A program made the position numbers and the translations under genes. A stretch of DNA of 64,000 bases from the NCBI GenBank assembly GCA_964636495.1, contig CAZWSL010000008.1, positions 1-64,000 of the forward strand. Reading direction: 5' to 3'. This DNA comes from Desulfobacula sp964636495. GTDB lineage: Bacteria; Desulfobacterota; Desulfobacteria; Desulfobacterales; Desulfobacteraceae. The notes under the pieces are model-generated. The model searched no databases and was not told the DNA's origin. It saw only the letters and a program-made list of their open reading frames with translations. Below are positions 1 through 9,268 of the stretch, piece after piece (position 1 is the stretch's first letter; every line of letters starts with the position of its first letter).

Positions 1-294
1 TTACTAAAATTACAGGCAGACCGGTTGGACAAGACAACCTGCATCTTCACTGGTACCTATTGCATATTGCAAATATGTAAGCATCAAAAAATATAGCAGA
101 CAGATTTGCCAGGCACACTGCACAAAAAGATCAGACTGGTATTATAATAGAGCTTGCCTGGGGTAGAGATACCCCGAAAGTCATGGTCCTGATGACGCTG
201 GATTTTTTGATGAGTTCTTTTATTTTCCTGCTCCTTCGGCTTTATATCTTTGTTAACAAAAAAAGGATAAAAGAAGAAACACTCCTGCATCATT
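1..294. other. Left-edge stretch without a supported gene
   Basis: No convincing gene is seen. A 69-codon minus-strand reading frame (84-293) has no recognisable domain and no clear ribosome binding site. No hairpin followed by a T run was found. Confidence 0.4.
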
Positions 295-561
295 ATGTGT
301 ATTGTCGGTTTTTACGGCAGAGAAATAAAAAAAGGTGACAAAAAAGAACCTGTTCCCGTACGCGATCCAATGTTTTGCGATTTCATAAGAGATACCGTGG
401 CACGCATAATTGCTCTCCGGATTGAATCTACCGAGAAAGGTAAACCTCTAACCTTTAACCTACGTAAAAAGCGTATGAGAGGAGCTGTTGAACACGCCAG
501 TGGAAGGCTGATTGCCTTACAGGAGCATATGGATCTTTGCGTACAGACTCTTGATTCCTGA
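295..561 (+). CDS. Hypothetical small protein, doubtful
   Basis: An 88-residue frame beginning MCIVGFYGRE, basic in its middle part and with three cysteines. I recognise no family. There is no good Shine-Dalgarno sequence just before the ATG, and no neighbour suggests a role. The 226 bases after it hold an imperfect inverted repeat (GCCACCAAA near 570-580 against TTTGGTGGC near 606-614) with no T run, so it is not a clear terminator. This may be a small real gene, a remnant or a chance frame. Confidence 0.25.
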   Translation: MCIVGFYGREIKKGDKKEPVPVRDPMFCDFIRDTVARIIALRIESTEKGKPLTFNLRKKRMRGAVEHASGRLIALQEHMDLCVQTLDS

Positions 562-787
562 AACGGTTAAGCCACCAAACTGTTTGAGGGAAGCATGACC
601 GAGTTTTTGGTGGCCAGTGTAAGGGATCTTAGAGTTTGTAGCAATGTCCATCTCAGCGGATGTAAGGCAATCAGCCTGGAACGGGTATGAAACATTTATT
701 ATGGCAAATATATGCTTATTCCAGGTGTTTTACATCTTTGATACCCGGTATAATGGATAATTTTTCCCTGCCGGAATGCTCTGCAAA

Positions 788-1477
788 TCATGTGAACAGC
801 CGGGAGATCATATAATAGAGCAATGGAATAAAAACAGCCGGAAGCATATTCCCGATTTTGATTTTTATTTTTAGAAGGATGTTAAGGCCAATGGCAATAA
901 TGAGCAATCCGCCCACTGAAGACATTTGAGAAATAACTTCCGGAACCAGGAACGGTTTAATGTAAACAGCTGCCAGCGTAATTGTTCCCTGATAGAGAAG
1001 GACTGAGATACTGGAGAACAGAACCCCTATTCCCATGGATGATGTAAAGATCACGGCACTGATGCCGTCTATGGTGGCTTTTGCGAAAAGGGTGTCATGG
1101 CTGCCGGTCAGACCGCTTTCAAGGGAGCCCACAATTGCCATGGCGCCGATACAGAAAATCAGTGAACTGGTTACAAATCCAGTTACAAATGAGCTGTCTT
1201 CTTTTTTTGAAAACGCAGCTTCCAGTTTTTTACCCAGTTTTTCGATCTGGCTTTCGATATCGAAAAACTCTCCTGCCAGGCTCCCGCATGCAAGTGACAG
1301 AAGAATCAGGATAAAATCATCACTTTGAAATGCCCCTTTAAACCCGATGAGAATTACTCCCAGGCTCACGGACTGCATGATGGTCTGGTGATATTTTTCT
1401 GATATCTTTCCTCTTAAAATCAGTCCTGCCAGACTGCCTGCTATAATCGCCGATACATTGACAAGGGTTCCCAGCAT
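788..1477 (-). CDS. DUF554 family integral membrane protein
   Basis: A 229-residue, strongly hydrophobic protein with about six to seven membrane segments and the glycine-rich N-terminus (MLGTLVNVSAIIAGSLAGLI) typical of DUF554 (YdfK/YqgA type). Length matches the family. A short charged loop around residues 70-95 is the only long soluble part. The family's function is unknown; transport has been suggested for relatives. It stands alone, convergent with nothing and divergent from the carA operon. The assignment to the family is firm; no function can be given. Confidence 0.85.
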   Translation of the reverse strand: MLGTLVNVSAIIAGSLAGLILRGKISEKYHQTIMQSVSLGVILIGFKGAFQSDDFILILLSLACGSLAGEFFDIESQIEKLGKKLEAAFSKKEDSSFVTGFVTSSLIFCIGAMAIVGSLESGLTGSHDTLFAKATIDGISAVIFTSSMGIGVLFSSISVLLYQGTITLAAVYIKPFLVPEVISQMSSVGGLLIIAIGLNILLKIKIKIGNMLPAVFIPLLYYMISRLFT

Positions 1478-1781
1478 ATGTCAGTTATTTAAACCTCTCT
1501 TTTTCCCCTGCAGGCTGATGGCAATGATCATTAACCCAAGGCAGGAGCATATAAAGTTATGGATCTATAATTGCTGAAAGATAATTCAGTAGCCAGGTGT
1601 TTGTCAACTTCAATATTTCCAGGTTGGACATGTAATACCGGTAAACTCAAAACTGACTTGCAAAAATCATACTGATTATGATAATTAAAAGCCTTGATTC
1701 AGAAAAATATATGGAAATTATGTGCAGAACACTTCCGGAACTCCGGATAATTTTATAACAATAAGGTGGCAGGTATTTTTT
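1478..1781. other. Intergenic region upstream of carA
   Basis: About 300 bases between the DUF554 gene and carA. It holds a plausible sigma-70 promoter for carA (1658-1685) and a leader of roughly 90 bases. I saw no clear attenuator hairpin and no PyrR or PurR-type site. Confidence 0.4.
1658..1685 (+). promoter_or_regulatory. Candidate sigma-70 promoter of the carAB-purF operon
   Basis: TTGCAA (1658-1663) and GATAAT (1680-1685) are separated by 16 bases. The -35 element has four and the -10 element five of six consensus bases. It lies about 95 bases before the carA start. Prediction by eye only. Confidence 0.4.
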
Positions 1782-2924
1782 ATGAAAGCGTTATTAGCCC
1801 TTGAAGACGGCAGAACTTTTCCATGTACAAGTTTTACCGGACCGGGAGAGGCAAAAGGTGAAATTGTATTCAATACCAGTATGACAGGTTACCAGGAAGT
1901 CCTTACTGATCCCTCCTATTACGGCCAGATGGTCACTATGACATATCCTTTGATCGGCAATTATGGAGTCTGTCCTGAGGATGTTGAATCTGACAGAATT
2001 CAAGTGGCGGCATTTATCGTAAAAGAGTACCAGAATTTTCCAAGTAATTTCAGATCCAGAGGAAATCTTGCGGATTATCTGATCAAAGGCCGTGTGCTGG
2101 GCATTGAAGATCTGGATACCAGGGCATTAACCCGCCATATAAGGAAATCCGGCGCCATGCGGGCGGTGATTTCAACATCAGATCTGGATCCAGATTCCCT
2201 GACAGAAAAAGCAAGGCAGATTCCGTCCATGCAGGGAAGTGATCTTGCGGGTAAGGTGACTACAAAACAGCCATATTTCTGGAAATATAACAGGCCTGAT
2301 TATATAAAAATAGACAAATTGAAAGATCCGCTTATCTGGAATTACAGGGGTAAAAAACACTCTGTTGTTGCCCTTGATTTCGGTATTAAATACAATATTA
2401 TAAGATGCCTTGAAAAGGCAGGATGCGAAGTGCTGGTTGTGCCTGCCGCCACAACTGCTGAAACCATAAAAAATCTCAAGCCTGAAGGTGTTTTCCTATC
2501 CAACGGACCCGGTGATCCAGAGCCTGTAACTTATGCAGTGGAAACTATCAGAGAGCTGCTCGGATTTACTCCCATATTTGGGATATGTCTTGGCATGCAG
2601 CTTCTCGGTCTTGCCATGGGCGGAAAAACATTTAAGATAAAATTCGGGCACAGAGGAGCAAACCAGCCTGTTAAGAATCTATCCACAGGAAAGGTCGAGA
2701 TCACTTCACAGAACCATGGATTTGCTGTAGATCTTGATACCATTGGTAAAGACTCATCAGCCATGACCCATATCAATTTGAATGAAGACTCTCTTGAAGG
2801 GCTTGAAAATAGATCAATGAATGCATTTGCCGTGCAGTATCATCCGGAAGCATCTCCCGGTCCCCATGATGCAGCATATCTTTTTAACCAGTTTGCAAAA
2901 GTGATTAAAAATGCCAAAGCGTAA
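1782..2924 (+). CDS. carA: Carbamoyl-phosphate synthase small subunit (glutaminase)
   Basis: Hydrolyses glutamine and passes ammonia to CarB to make carbamoyl phosphate for pyrimidines and arginine. The protein is 380 residues from the ATG at 1782. A frame extension to 1722 exists, but the family N-terminus MKALLALEDG and an AGGT just upstream favour 1782. The N-terminal half is the CPSase small-chain domain; the C-terminal half is a class I amidotransferase with the nucleophile cysteine in GICLGMQLLG and the catalytic histidine and glutamate in YHPEASPGPHD. It overlaps carB by 14 bases, so the two are translationally coupled. Confidence 0.95.
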   Translation: MKALLALEDGRTFPCTSFTGPGEAKGEIVFNTSMTGYQEVLTDPSYYGQMVTMTYPLIGNYGVCPEDVESDRIQVAAFIVKEYQNFPSNFRSRGNLADYLIKGRVLGIEDLDTRALTRHIRKSGAMRAVISTSDLDPDSLTEKARQIPSMQGSDLAGKVTTKQPYFWKYNRPDYIKIDKLKDPLIWNYRGKKHSVVALDFGIKYNIIRCLEKAGCEVLVVPAATTAETIKNLKPEGVFLSNGPGDPEPVTYAVETIRELLGFTPIFGICLGMQLLGLAMGGKTFKIKFGHRGANQPVKNLSTGKVEITSQNHGFAVDLDTIGKDSSAMTHINLNEDSLEGLENRSMNAFAVQYHPEASPGPHDAAYLFNQFAKVIKNAKA

Positions 2925-5900
2925 TGATATTAAAAAAATTCTGATTATTGGTGCAGGTCCCATTATTATCAGCCAGGCGTGTGAGTTTGACTACTCAGGG
3001 ACTCAGGCGTGTAAAGCCCTTAAGGAAGAAGGGTATGAAGTTATTCTGATAAACTCGAATCCTGCCACTATTATGACTGACCCTGAAACTGCGGATAAAG
3101 TATATATTGAGCCTGTAACCCCTGAAACGGTTGTCAATGTTATCAAAAAAGAGAGACCAGATGCCATATTGCCTACTCTTGGCGGACAGACCGGTTTGAA
3201 CACCGCTATCGAAGCCGCAAAAACAGGTGTTTTTAAAGAGTATGGCGTTGAGATGATTGGTGCATCTGAAGAGGCGATAAATAAAGCAGAAGATCGCGAA
3301 CTCTTCAGGAATGCCATGAACAAGATTGGTTTGAGGATACCGAAAAGCGGATTTGCAACAGACCTGAAGGAGGTTGAAGAGGTTTCAAAGCGAATAGGCT
3401 TTCCCATCATTGTAAGACCAAGCTTTACCCTTGGAGGTACAGGCGGTGGAGTTGCCTATAACCTGGACGAGGTGTTCCACCTTTCAAAGGCAGGGCTTGA
3501 TGCGAGTCTTATCACCCAGGTAATGCTGGAGGAGTCAGTTCTTGGCTGGAAAGAGTATGAGCTTGAGGTGATGAGGGATCATGCAGATAATGTTGTGATC
3601 ATCTGCTCCATTGAAAATGTCGATGCAATGGGTGTTCACACAGGTGATTCCATTACAGTGGCTCCGGCCCAGACCCTTTCAGATAAAGAGTATCAGGAGC
3701 TTCGGGATGCGTCTATTGCAATCATAAGAGAGATCGGTGTTGACACAGGAGGATCAAATGTCCAGTTTGCAGTGAATCCGGAAAACGGAGATATCATTGT
3801 GGTGGAAATGAACCCAAGAGTATCAAGAAGCTCTGCCCTTGCCTCTAAAGCGACTGGTTTCCCCATTGCAAAAATTGCAGCAAAACTTGCTGTTGGATAT
3901 ACGCTTGATGAGATTGCAAACGATATCACAGGTGAAACCCTTGCCTGTTTTGAGCCGTCAATTGATTATTGTGTCGTTAAAATCCCGAGATGGACATTTG
4001 AAAAATTTCCCGAGACCCCGGACATTCTGACCACTGCCATGAAATCAGTTGGTGAGACAATGTCAATAGGAAGAACATTTAAAGAAGCGTTTCAAAAAGG
4101 GCTTCGCTCCCTTGAAATAGGAAGAGCAGGATTTGGTGCTGATGGTAAATCTCCATTTCCAGACAGTGTTGCAGGTAATGAACTGGAATACAAGCTTTCC
4201 ACACCTAATTCTCAACGTCTGTTTTATCTGAAATATGCCATTGAACATGGCATGCCTATTACAATGATTTATGAAATGACAGACATTGATCCATGGTTTC
4301 TAAACCAGATGAAGCAGATAGTAGACCTTGAAAAACAGATCAGACTGGCAGGTAAGGATCTGCCCAGGGAACTTTTTGAGAAAGCAAAGAAATTCGGATT
4401 TTCCGATATACAGATCGGATACCTTACAAATCTGGAAAATAAACAGATAGAGAAGAAGAGAAAAGATCTTGGCATTGTACCGGTTTACAAACTTGTAGAT
4501 ACCTGTGCCGCAGAGTTCAGAGCTGCAACTCCCTACTACTACTCCACCTTTGAAACCGAGTGTGAAGCAAGGGTGTCAGAGAAGAAAAAAGTTATTATAC
4601 TCGGGGGAGGGCCCAACAGGATTGGCCAGGGAATTGAATTTGACTACTGCTGTGTTCATGCTTCTTTTGCTTTAAGGGAAGAGGGAGTGGAGTCAATAAT
4701 GGTAAATTCAAACCCTGAGACGGTGTCCACAGACTATGATACCTCTGATAAGCTTTATTTTGAGCCCCTTACAAGGGAAGATGTGCTTCATATTGTTGAA
4801 AAAGAGAATCCGTATGGCGTTATTGTGCAGTTTGGAGGGCAGACACCTTTAAATCTTGCCTCTGACCTTCAAAAAGCAGGCGTTCCGATAATCGGCACAA
4901 GTCCTGAAAGTATTGACAGGGCAGAAGACAGGGATCTTTTTCAGGCAATGCTTGATAAACTGAATCTGCGTCAGCCTGAAAACGGGATCGCCTTTTCCTA
5001 TGGAGAAGCAGTAAAAGTTGCAAGGGATATAGGATACCCTGTCATGGTACGTCCCTCCTTTGTCCTGGGCGGTCGTGCCATGAAAATAGTCTATGATGAA
5101 AGTGATCTTGAAGAGTATTTTGATCTGGCAGTCCAGGCTTCACCTGACAAACCGGTTCTCATTGATAAATTTTTAGAAGAAGCGTTTGAACTGGATGTGG
5201 ATGCAATCAGTGACGGTGAAAAAACGATTATCGGCGGTATGATGGAGCATATTGAAGAGGCGGGAATACACTCTGGAGATTCTGCATGCGTACTGCCACC
5301 ATACTCCATTTCCCAGAAACATATTGATGAGATGGCAGAGGCGGCCAAATCCATTGCTAAGGAGTTGAATGTAAAAGGGTTGATGAACATTCAGTTTGGC
5401 ATTATGCACGATAAAGTCTATATTATCGAGGTTAATCCGAGAGCATCCAGAACCATTCCTTTTGTTTCAAAGGCTATCGGTATCCCCCTTGCCAAACTTG
5501 CCGCAAAGGTAATGCTTGGGAAAAGCCTTGATGAACTGGGGCTTACAAGGGAGATTATTCCGCCATACTTTTGTGTAAAAGAGGCGGTCATGCCCTTTGA
5601 CAGATTTGACGGCGTTGATCCGGTTTTAGGTCCAGAGATGAAGTCTACAGGCGAAGTCATGGGAATTGATAAAGACCTGGGCGCTGCAGTGGCAAAAGCC
5701 CAGCTGGCAGCAGGGCAGAAGCTTCCAACAGAAGGCACTGTTTTCATAAGCGTTCAGGACAAAGATAAACATGCAGCCCTGCCTGTTGCAAAAAAATTCC
5801 ATGAAATGGGCTTTACCATTATGGCTACAAAAGGGACGTCAAAATTTCTGGAAGAGAATTCAGTACCTGCCAGATTTGTCAAAAAAGTATCCTCAGGCAG

Positions 5901-6141
5901 ACCCCATGTTGTTGATGCGGTAAAAAACAGTGAAGTCCAGCTGATTTTAAACACCGGTGCATCAAGCCAGACAAAGCAGGATGGATATGAAATACGGCAT
6001 TCTGCCATTAAATACAAGATTCCCTATGCCACTACAACAGATGGGACAAAAGCCATATGCAGTGCGATTGAAGCGTTACAGAATAAGAACTTGAGTGTGA
6101 AACCGATCCAGGAATATCATCAGGAAAATAAAATTGCTTAA
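2911..6141 (+). CDS. carB: Carbamoyl-phosphate synthase large subunit
   Basis: Makes carbamoyl phosphate from bicarbonate, ATP and the ammonia delivered by CarA. At 1076 residues it has the full family length. It shows the two homologous ATP-grasp halves: the first starts KKILIIGAGPIIISQACEFD and the second, near residue 560, KVIILGGGPNRIGQGIEFDY. Each has a glycine-rich loop (RPSFTLGGTGGG and RPSFVLGGRAM) and the metal-binding EMNPR or EVNPR motif. The C-terminal ~130 residues form the MGS-like allosteric domain. No truncation or frameshift is seen. The stop overlaps the purF start. Confidence 0.97.
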   Translation: MPKRNDIKKILIIGAGPIIISQACEFDYSGTQACKALKEEGYEVILINSNPATIMTDPETADKVYIEPVTPETVVNVIKKERPDAILPTLGGQTGLNTAIEAAKTGVFKEYGVEMIGASEEAINKAEDRELFRNAMNKIGLRIPKSGFATDLKEVEEVSKRIGFPIIVRPSFTLGGTGGGVAYNLDEVFHLSKAGLDASLITQVMLEESVLGWKEYELEVMRDHADNVVIICSIENVDAMGVHTGDSITVAPAQTLSDKEYQELRDASIAIIREIGVDTGGSNVQFAVNPENGDIIVVEMNPRVSRSSALASKATGFPIAKIAAKLAVGYTLDEIANDITGETLACFEPSIDYCVVKIPRWTFEKFPETPDILTTAMKSVGETMSIGRTFKEAFQKGLRSLEIGRAGFGADGKSPFPDSVAGNELEYKLSTPNSQRLFYLKYAIEHGMPITMIYEMTDIDPWFLNQMKQIVDLEKQIRLAGKDLPRELFEKAKKFGFSDIQIGYLTNLENKQIEKKRKDLGIVPVYKLVDTCAAEFRAATPYYYSTFETECEARVSEKKKVIILGGGPNRIGQGIEFDYCCVHASFALREEGVESIMVNSNPETVSTDYDTSDKLYFEPLTREDVLHIVEKENPYGVIVQFGGQTPLNLASDLQKAGVPIIGTSPESIDRAEDRDLFQAMLDKLNLRQPENGIAFSYGEAVKVARDIGYPVMVRPSFVLGGRAMKIVYDESDLEEYFDLAVQASPDKPVLIDKFLEEAFELDVDAISDGEKTIIGGMMEHIEEAGIHSGDSACVLPPYSISQKHIDEMAEAAKSIAKELNVKGLMNIQFGIMHDKVYIIEVNPRASRTIPFVSKAIGIPLAKLAAKVMLGKSLDELGLTREIIPPYFCVKEAVMPFDRFDGVDPVLGPEMKSTGEVMGIDKDLGAAVAKAQLAAGQKLPTEGTVFISVQDKDKHAALPVAKKFHEMGFTIMATKGTSKFLEENSVPARFVKKVSSGRPHVVDAVKNSEVQLILNTGASSQTKQDGYEIRHSAIKYKIPYATTTDGTKAICSAIEALQNKNLSVKPIQEYHQENKIA

Positions 6142-7561
6142 TTCAGTGATTGAGAGTGAAACACCTAAAGATGAGTGTGGCGTGTTTGGGTTGTACAGAC
6201 ATCCTGAAGCTGCAAAAATAACTTATTTTGGTCTTTATGCACTCCAGCACCGGGGTCAGGAGAGTGCAGGTATTTCAGTCAACAGGGGAATAAATGATAA
6301 AATTTTTTCCCATAAAGGCATGGGACTTGTTCCTGAAATTTTTAATATGGAAGATCTGAACAGGATTGAAGGGGGCTCAGCAATCGGCCATGTCAGATAT
6401 TCAACAACAGGCGATTCAGTCTTAACCAATGCACAGCCGTTTGTGGTCAATCACAGGCAGCGTTCATATGCTGTTGCCCATAATGGAAATCTTGTCAATG
6501 CCCATATTTTAAAGGAGGAGCTGGAAGAGAAGGGGTCTATTTTCCAGACAACAATGGATTCTGAAGTTTTTCTGCATCTTTTTATCAAAAACCTGATTAA
6601 AGGAGATGTTGAAAGTGCGGTTTTAAAGTCTGTTGCAAAAATTGAAGGTGCCTACTCCATGATTCTTCTGACCTGTAAAGGCGAAATCATAGGAATGAAA
6701 GATCCCAATGGTTTCAGGCCGCTGGCTCTTGGAAAACTCAATGGTCACTATGTTCTTACTTCTGAAACATGCGCCCTTGACCTGATTCAGGCAGATTTTA
6801 TCAGGGAACTTGATCCTGGTGAGATAGTGATCATTAATGAAGATGGTATTAAAAGTATAAAACATCCAAAAGCTGCTGAACATAAATCTCTCTGTATTTT
6901 TGAGTATATCTATTTTGCAAGACCGGACTCAACCATTGATGGTAAAAATGTTTATGAAATGAGAAAGGCCCACGGCAGGAGACTTGCCCGGGAAGCTCCT
7001 GTTGATGCAGATCTTGTTATGCCTTTTCCTGATTCCGGGAACTATGCGGCAATCGGATATGCAAAAGAGTCAGGTATACCGTTTGAAATGGGTATGATAA
7101 GAAACCACTATGTCGGCAGAAGCTTCATTCAGCCAACCCAATCCATGCGGGATTTTGCAGTCAGGGTGAAGCTCAATCCGGTAAGGGAGCTGATCCGCGG
7201 GAAAGAGATCATTATTATTGAAGATTCAATTATTCGCGGTACTACAGCAAAAACACGTGTAAAAGCCCTTCGTGAACTGGGTGTGGGAAAAATACATATG
7301 AGGATCTCATGTCCTCCCCACAAATATCCATGCTATTATGGAATCGATTTCTCTTCCAAAGGTGAACTGATTGCGGCACAGAAACCGATTGACGAGCTTG
7401 GTAAATATCTGGAACTGGACTCCCTGCACTATCTTTCCATTGAAGGTATGCTTGAAGCATCAGGTGTGAAAAATCCAGGAGAGAATTTTTGTAAAGCATG
7501 TTTTGACGGGAACTATCCTGTATCCTTTGATCCTGATTTTACGAAACAGTGTATGGGGTAA
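6134..7561 (+). CDS. purF: Amidophosphoribosyltransferase
   Basis: First committed enzyme of purine synthesis, transferring the glutamine amide to PRPP. The protein has 475 residues from a TTG at 6134, which follows AGGA by about eight bases and overlaps carB by eight; a GTG at 6146 is an alternative. Residues 1-14 look like the propeptide, and Cys15 in DECGVFGLY would be the Ntn nucleophile exposed on cleavage. The PRPP-binding motif is IIIEDSIIRGTT. Cysteines in LCIFEYIYF, RISCPPHKYPC and FCKACFDG match the [4Fe-4S]-type (Bacillus-like) enzyme. Pairing with carAB joins purine and pyrimidine entry steps in one operon. Confidence 0.95.
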   Translation: MLNSVIESETPKDECGVFGLYRHPEAAKITYFGLYALQHRGQESAGISVNRGINDKIFSHKGMGLVPEIFNMEDLNRIEGGSAIGHVRYSTTGDSVLTNAQPFVVNHRQRSYAVAHNGNLVNAHILKEELEEKGSIFQTTMDSEVFLHLFIKNLIKGDVESAVLKSVAKIEGAYSMILLTCKGEIIGMKDPNGFRPLALGKLNGHYVLTSETCALDLIQADFIRELDPGEIVIINEDGIKSIKHPKAAEHKSLCIFEYIYFARPDSTIDGKNVYEMRKAHGRRLAREAPVDADLVMPFPDSGNYAAIGYAKESGIPFEMGMIRNHYVGRSFIQPTQSMRDFAVRVKLNPVRELIRGKEIIIIEDSIIRGTTAKTRVKALRELGVGKIHMRISCPPHKYPCYYGIDFSSKGELIAAQKPIDELGKYLELDSLHYLSIEGMLEASGVKNPGENFCKACFDGNYPVSFDPDFTKQCMG

Positions 7562-7562
7562 G

Positions 7563-8621
7563 ATGCTGAAACAGACGGTAGCGTTTTCTAAAAATTCTTC
7601 AAATCTCTTTTTCCATATTTTAACAAAATGCAATCTCTCCTGCAGCCACTGTTATATAAACAGGGATGAACATGGAGCCAATACCCTTGATATTGAAACC
7701 ATAAAAGAGTGGCTCAGGCTTTTTGCAGATAGAGTATATTCCCCTGAAAATAAAAATCATAAAAAAAGTATGAAAAGGGCTGAACAGACCAATGTCATCT
7801 TTCTGGGAGGAGAGCCCACACTCCACCCGGATCTCCATCTTGCAGTCAGAGAGGCAAAGAGCCTTGGATTCAAATCCATTACAATTGATACCAATGGATA
7901 TCTCTTCCATGATATCCTTGATAAAATTTCATGTAATGATATTGATTATCTCTCTTTTTCCCTGGATGGTGCTACACCGGCAACCAATGACGCCATAAGG
8001 GGAGAAGGCAGTTATCAGAGAGTCATGGAGGGTATACAGCAGGCTGCAGCCGGAAAATTTTCATGCTCCATGATATATACGGTGTCTGATAAGAATTTCC
8101 ATGAACTGAACCTGATGGAAGATGTTGTTAAAGATCTTGGAATTAAACGGTTTTTTATACAGGTTATCGGCATGAGGGGCAAGTCATCACCTGCACGTGA
8201 TTCAACGTACGGCAGGACAAAACAGGTGTCAAAACAGGAGTGGCTTGATACGGTTCCGCAAATTGCAGAGAAAATTGCAGGACACAATATTATCGTAACC
8301 TATCCCAAAGTGTTTTTAAACAATGATGAGATTTTTCAGTGTGCAGGCAATGAAGCGGATAATTATTTTCTGTTTCCCAATGGACGGGTTTATCAATGTC
8401 CGATCTGCGAAGATTTTCCCCTTCACTCTTTTGAAATAATAGACAACAGGCTGACTCCAACTCCGAAAATTAATGAGAGAGATCTGTTTGAATTAACCAT
8501 ACCTGAGGGGTGTGTAATGAATAAAATGATCCAGCCGGCAAACCTTTCCTATAATGAAAAAGGAGAATCTGAATATCAAATTGCCTGCTGTCTGCTTAAA
8601 GAGGAGATATCCCTGCTGTAA
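7563..8621 (+). CDS. Radical SAM protein with SPASM-like C-terminus
   Basis: 352 residues from the ATG at 7563, two bases after the purF stop and preceded by GGGGTAAG. The radical SAM motif C-x3-C-x2-C is Cys23-Cys27-Cys30 (CNLSCSHC), followed by the GGEPTLHPD strand typical of the family. A cysteine-rich C-terminal part (FQCAGNEAD, YQCPICEDF, IACCL) probably binds auxiliary Fe-S clusters. Its place at the end of carAB-purF suggests co-transcription. Members of this group modify peptides or mature enzymes, but nothing nearby names the substrate. The fold is sure and the function is unknown. Confidence 0.8.
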   Translation: MLKQTVAFSKNSSNLFFHILTKCNLSCSHCYINRDEHGANTLDIETIKEWLRLFADRVYSPENKNHKKSMKRAEQTNVIFLGGEPTLHPDLHLAVREAKSLGFKSITIDTNGYLFHDILDKISCNDIDYLSFSLDGATPATNDAIRGEGSYQRVMEGIQQAAAGKFSCSMIYTVSDKNFHELNLMEDVVKDLGIKRFFIQVIGMRGKSSPARDSTYGRTKQVSKQEWLDTVPQIAEKIAGHNIIVTYPKVFLNNDEIFQCAGNEADNYFLFPNGRVYQCPICEDFPLHSFEIIDNRLTPTPKINERDLFELTIPEGCVMNKMIQPANLSYNEKGESEYQIACCLLKEEISLL

Positions 8622-8679
8622 CTACTGTCCGGGTCAGATATCACGCCATACACTTTTTAACCTGCCTCCAGGTGATGAT

Positions 8680-9033
8680 TTACACCTGCAGCGCTGCCAC
8701 GACAGAGACTTCACAGAATAACCCCGGGTGTGCCATCCGGGCTTCCACACATGCCCTTGCCGGTGCCGTCCCAGGGGTTACCCATGCATCCCAGATTTCA
8801 TTGAACTGATCAAAATACCTGATATCGGACAGGTAGACAGTTGCCGACAGCATACGGGTTTTACTGGTACCGGCTTCTTCCAGCAGCTTGTCCACCCTGG
8901 ACAGCATCTCCTTTGCCTGCTCCTGCAGGGATGTATCTGGAATGCCGACCTGGCCGCAGAGATAAACGGTGTCTTTGTGGATGACTATTTTGCTCATTCG
9001 ATCAGTGGTGTGTTTCCGTGTTATTTTTTCCAT
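8680..9033 (-). CDS. RidA family enamine/imine deaminase
   Basis: 117 residues matching the YjgF/YER057c/UK114 family in length and order: TVYLCGQVG near the start, ATVYLSDIRYFDQFNEIWDAW in the middle, and PARACVEARM holding the arginine that binds the carboxylate of 2-iminoacids. A canonical catalytic RidA, hydrolysing reactive enamines made by PLP or flavin enzymes, is therefore likely. It contrasts with the RidA homologue in the microcompartment locus at 58.0 kb, which lacks that arginine. It diverges from the transporter at 9269, with a pair of palindromes between. Confidence 0.88.
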   Translation of the reverse strand: MEKITRKHTTDRMSKIVIHKDTVYLCGQVGIPDTSLQEQAKEMLSRVDKLLEEAGTSKTRMLSATVYLSDIRYFDQFNEIWDAWVTPGTAPARACVEARMAHPGLFCEVSVVAALQV

Positions 9034-9100
9034 TTGTCATATGCCTCTTGTTTAAGGTTATTCTAATCATCATTTTTTCACTGTTTTTGTACCATGGAAA

Positions 9101-9140
9101 TAATCTGATTATCAAGCTGCAATAGTGTTTAATCAGATTA
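9101..9140. promoter_or_regulatory. Two palindromic operator-like sites between ridA and a transporter gene
   Basis: TAATCTGATTA (9101-9111) and TAATCAGATTA (9130-9140) are each an 11-bp palindrome with a single central base. Their centres lie 29 bp apart, about three helical turns. The two also form a perfect 14-bp inverted repeat (9098-9111 with 9130-9143). This looks like cooperative binding sites of a dimeric regulator serving both divergent genes. The regulator is not identified. Confidence 0.55.
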
Positions 9141-9268
9141 TTTTGAAATTGTCTTTGCAAAGAGAGTGAATATGTATTATGGGTTTCCATATTTTATCTT
9201 TCATTTATGTGCAAAACTTAAAGGATGTTCTCAATTATCCCCGTAATTAAAATAGTGTCAGGGAAAAA

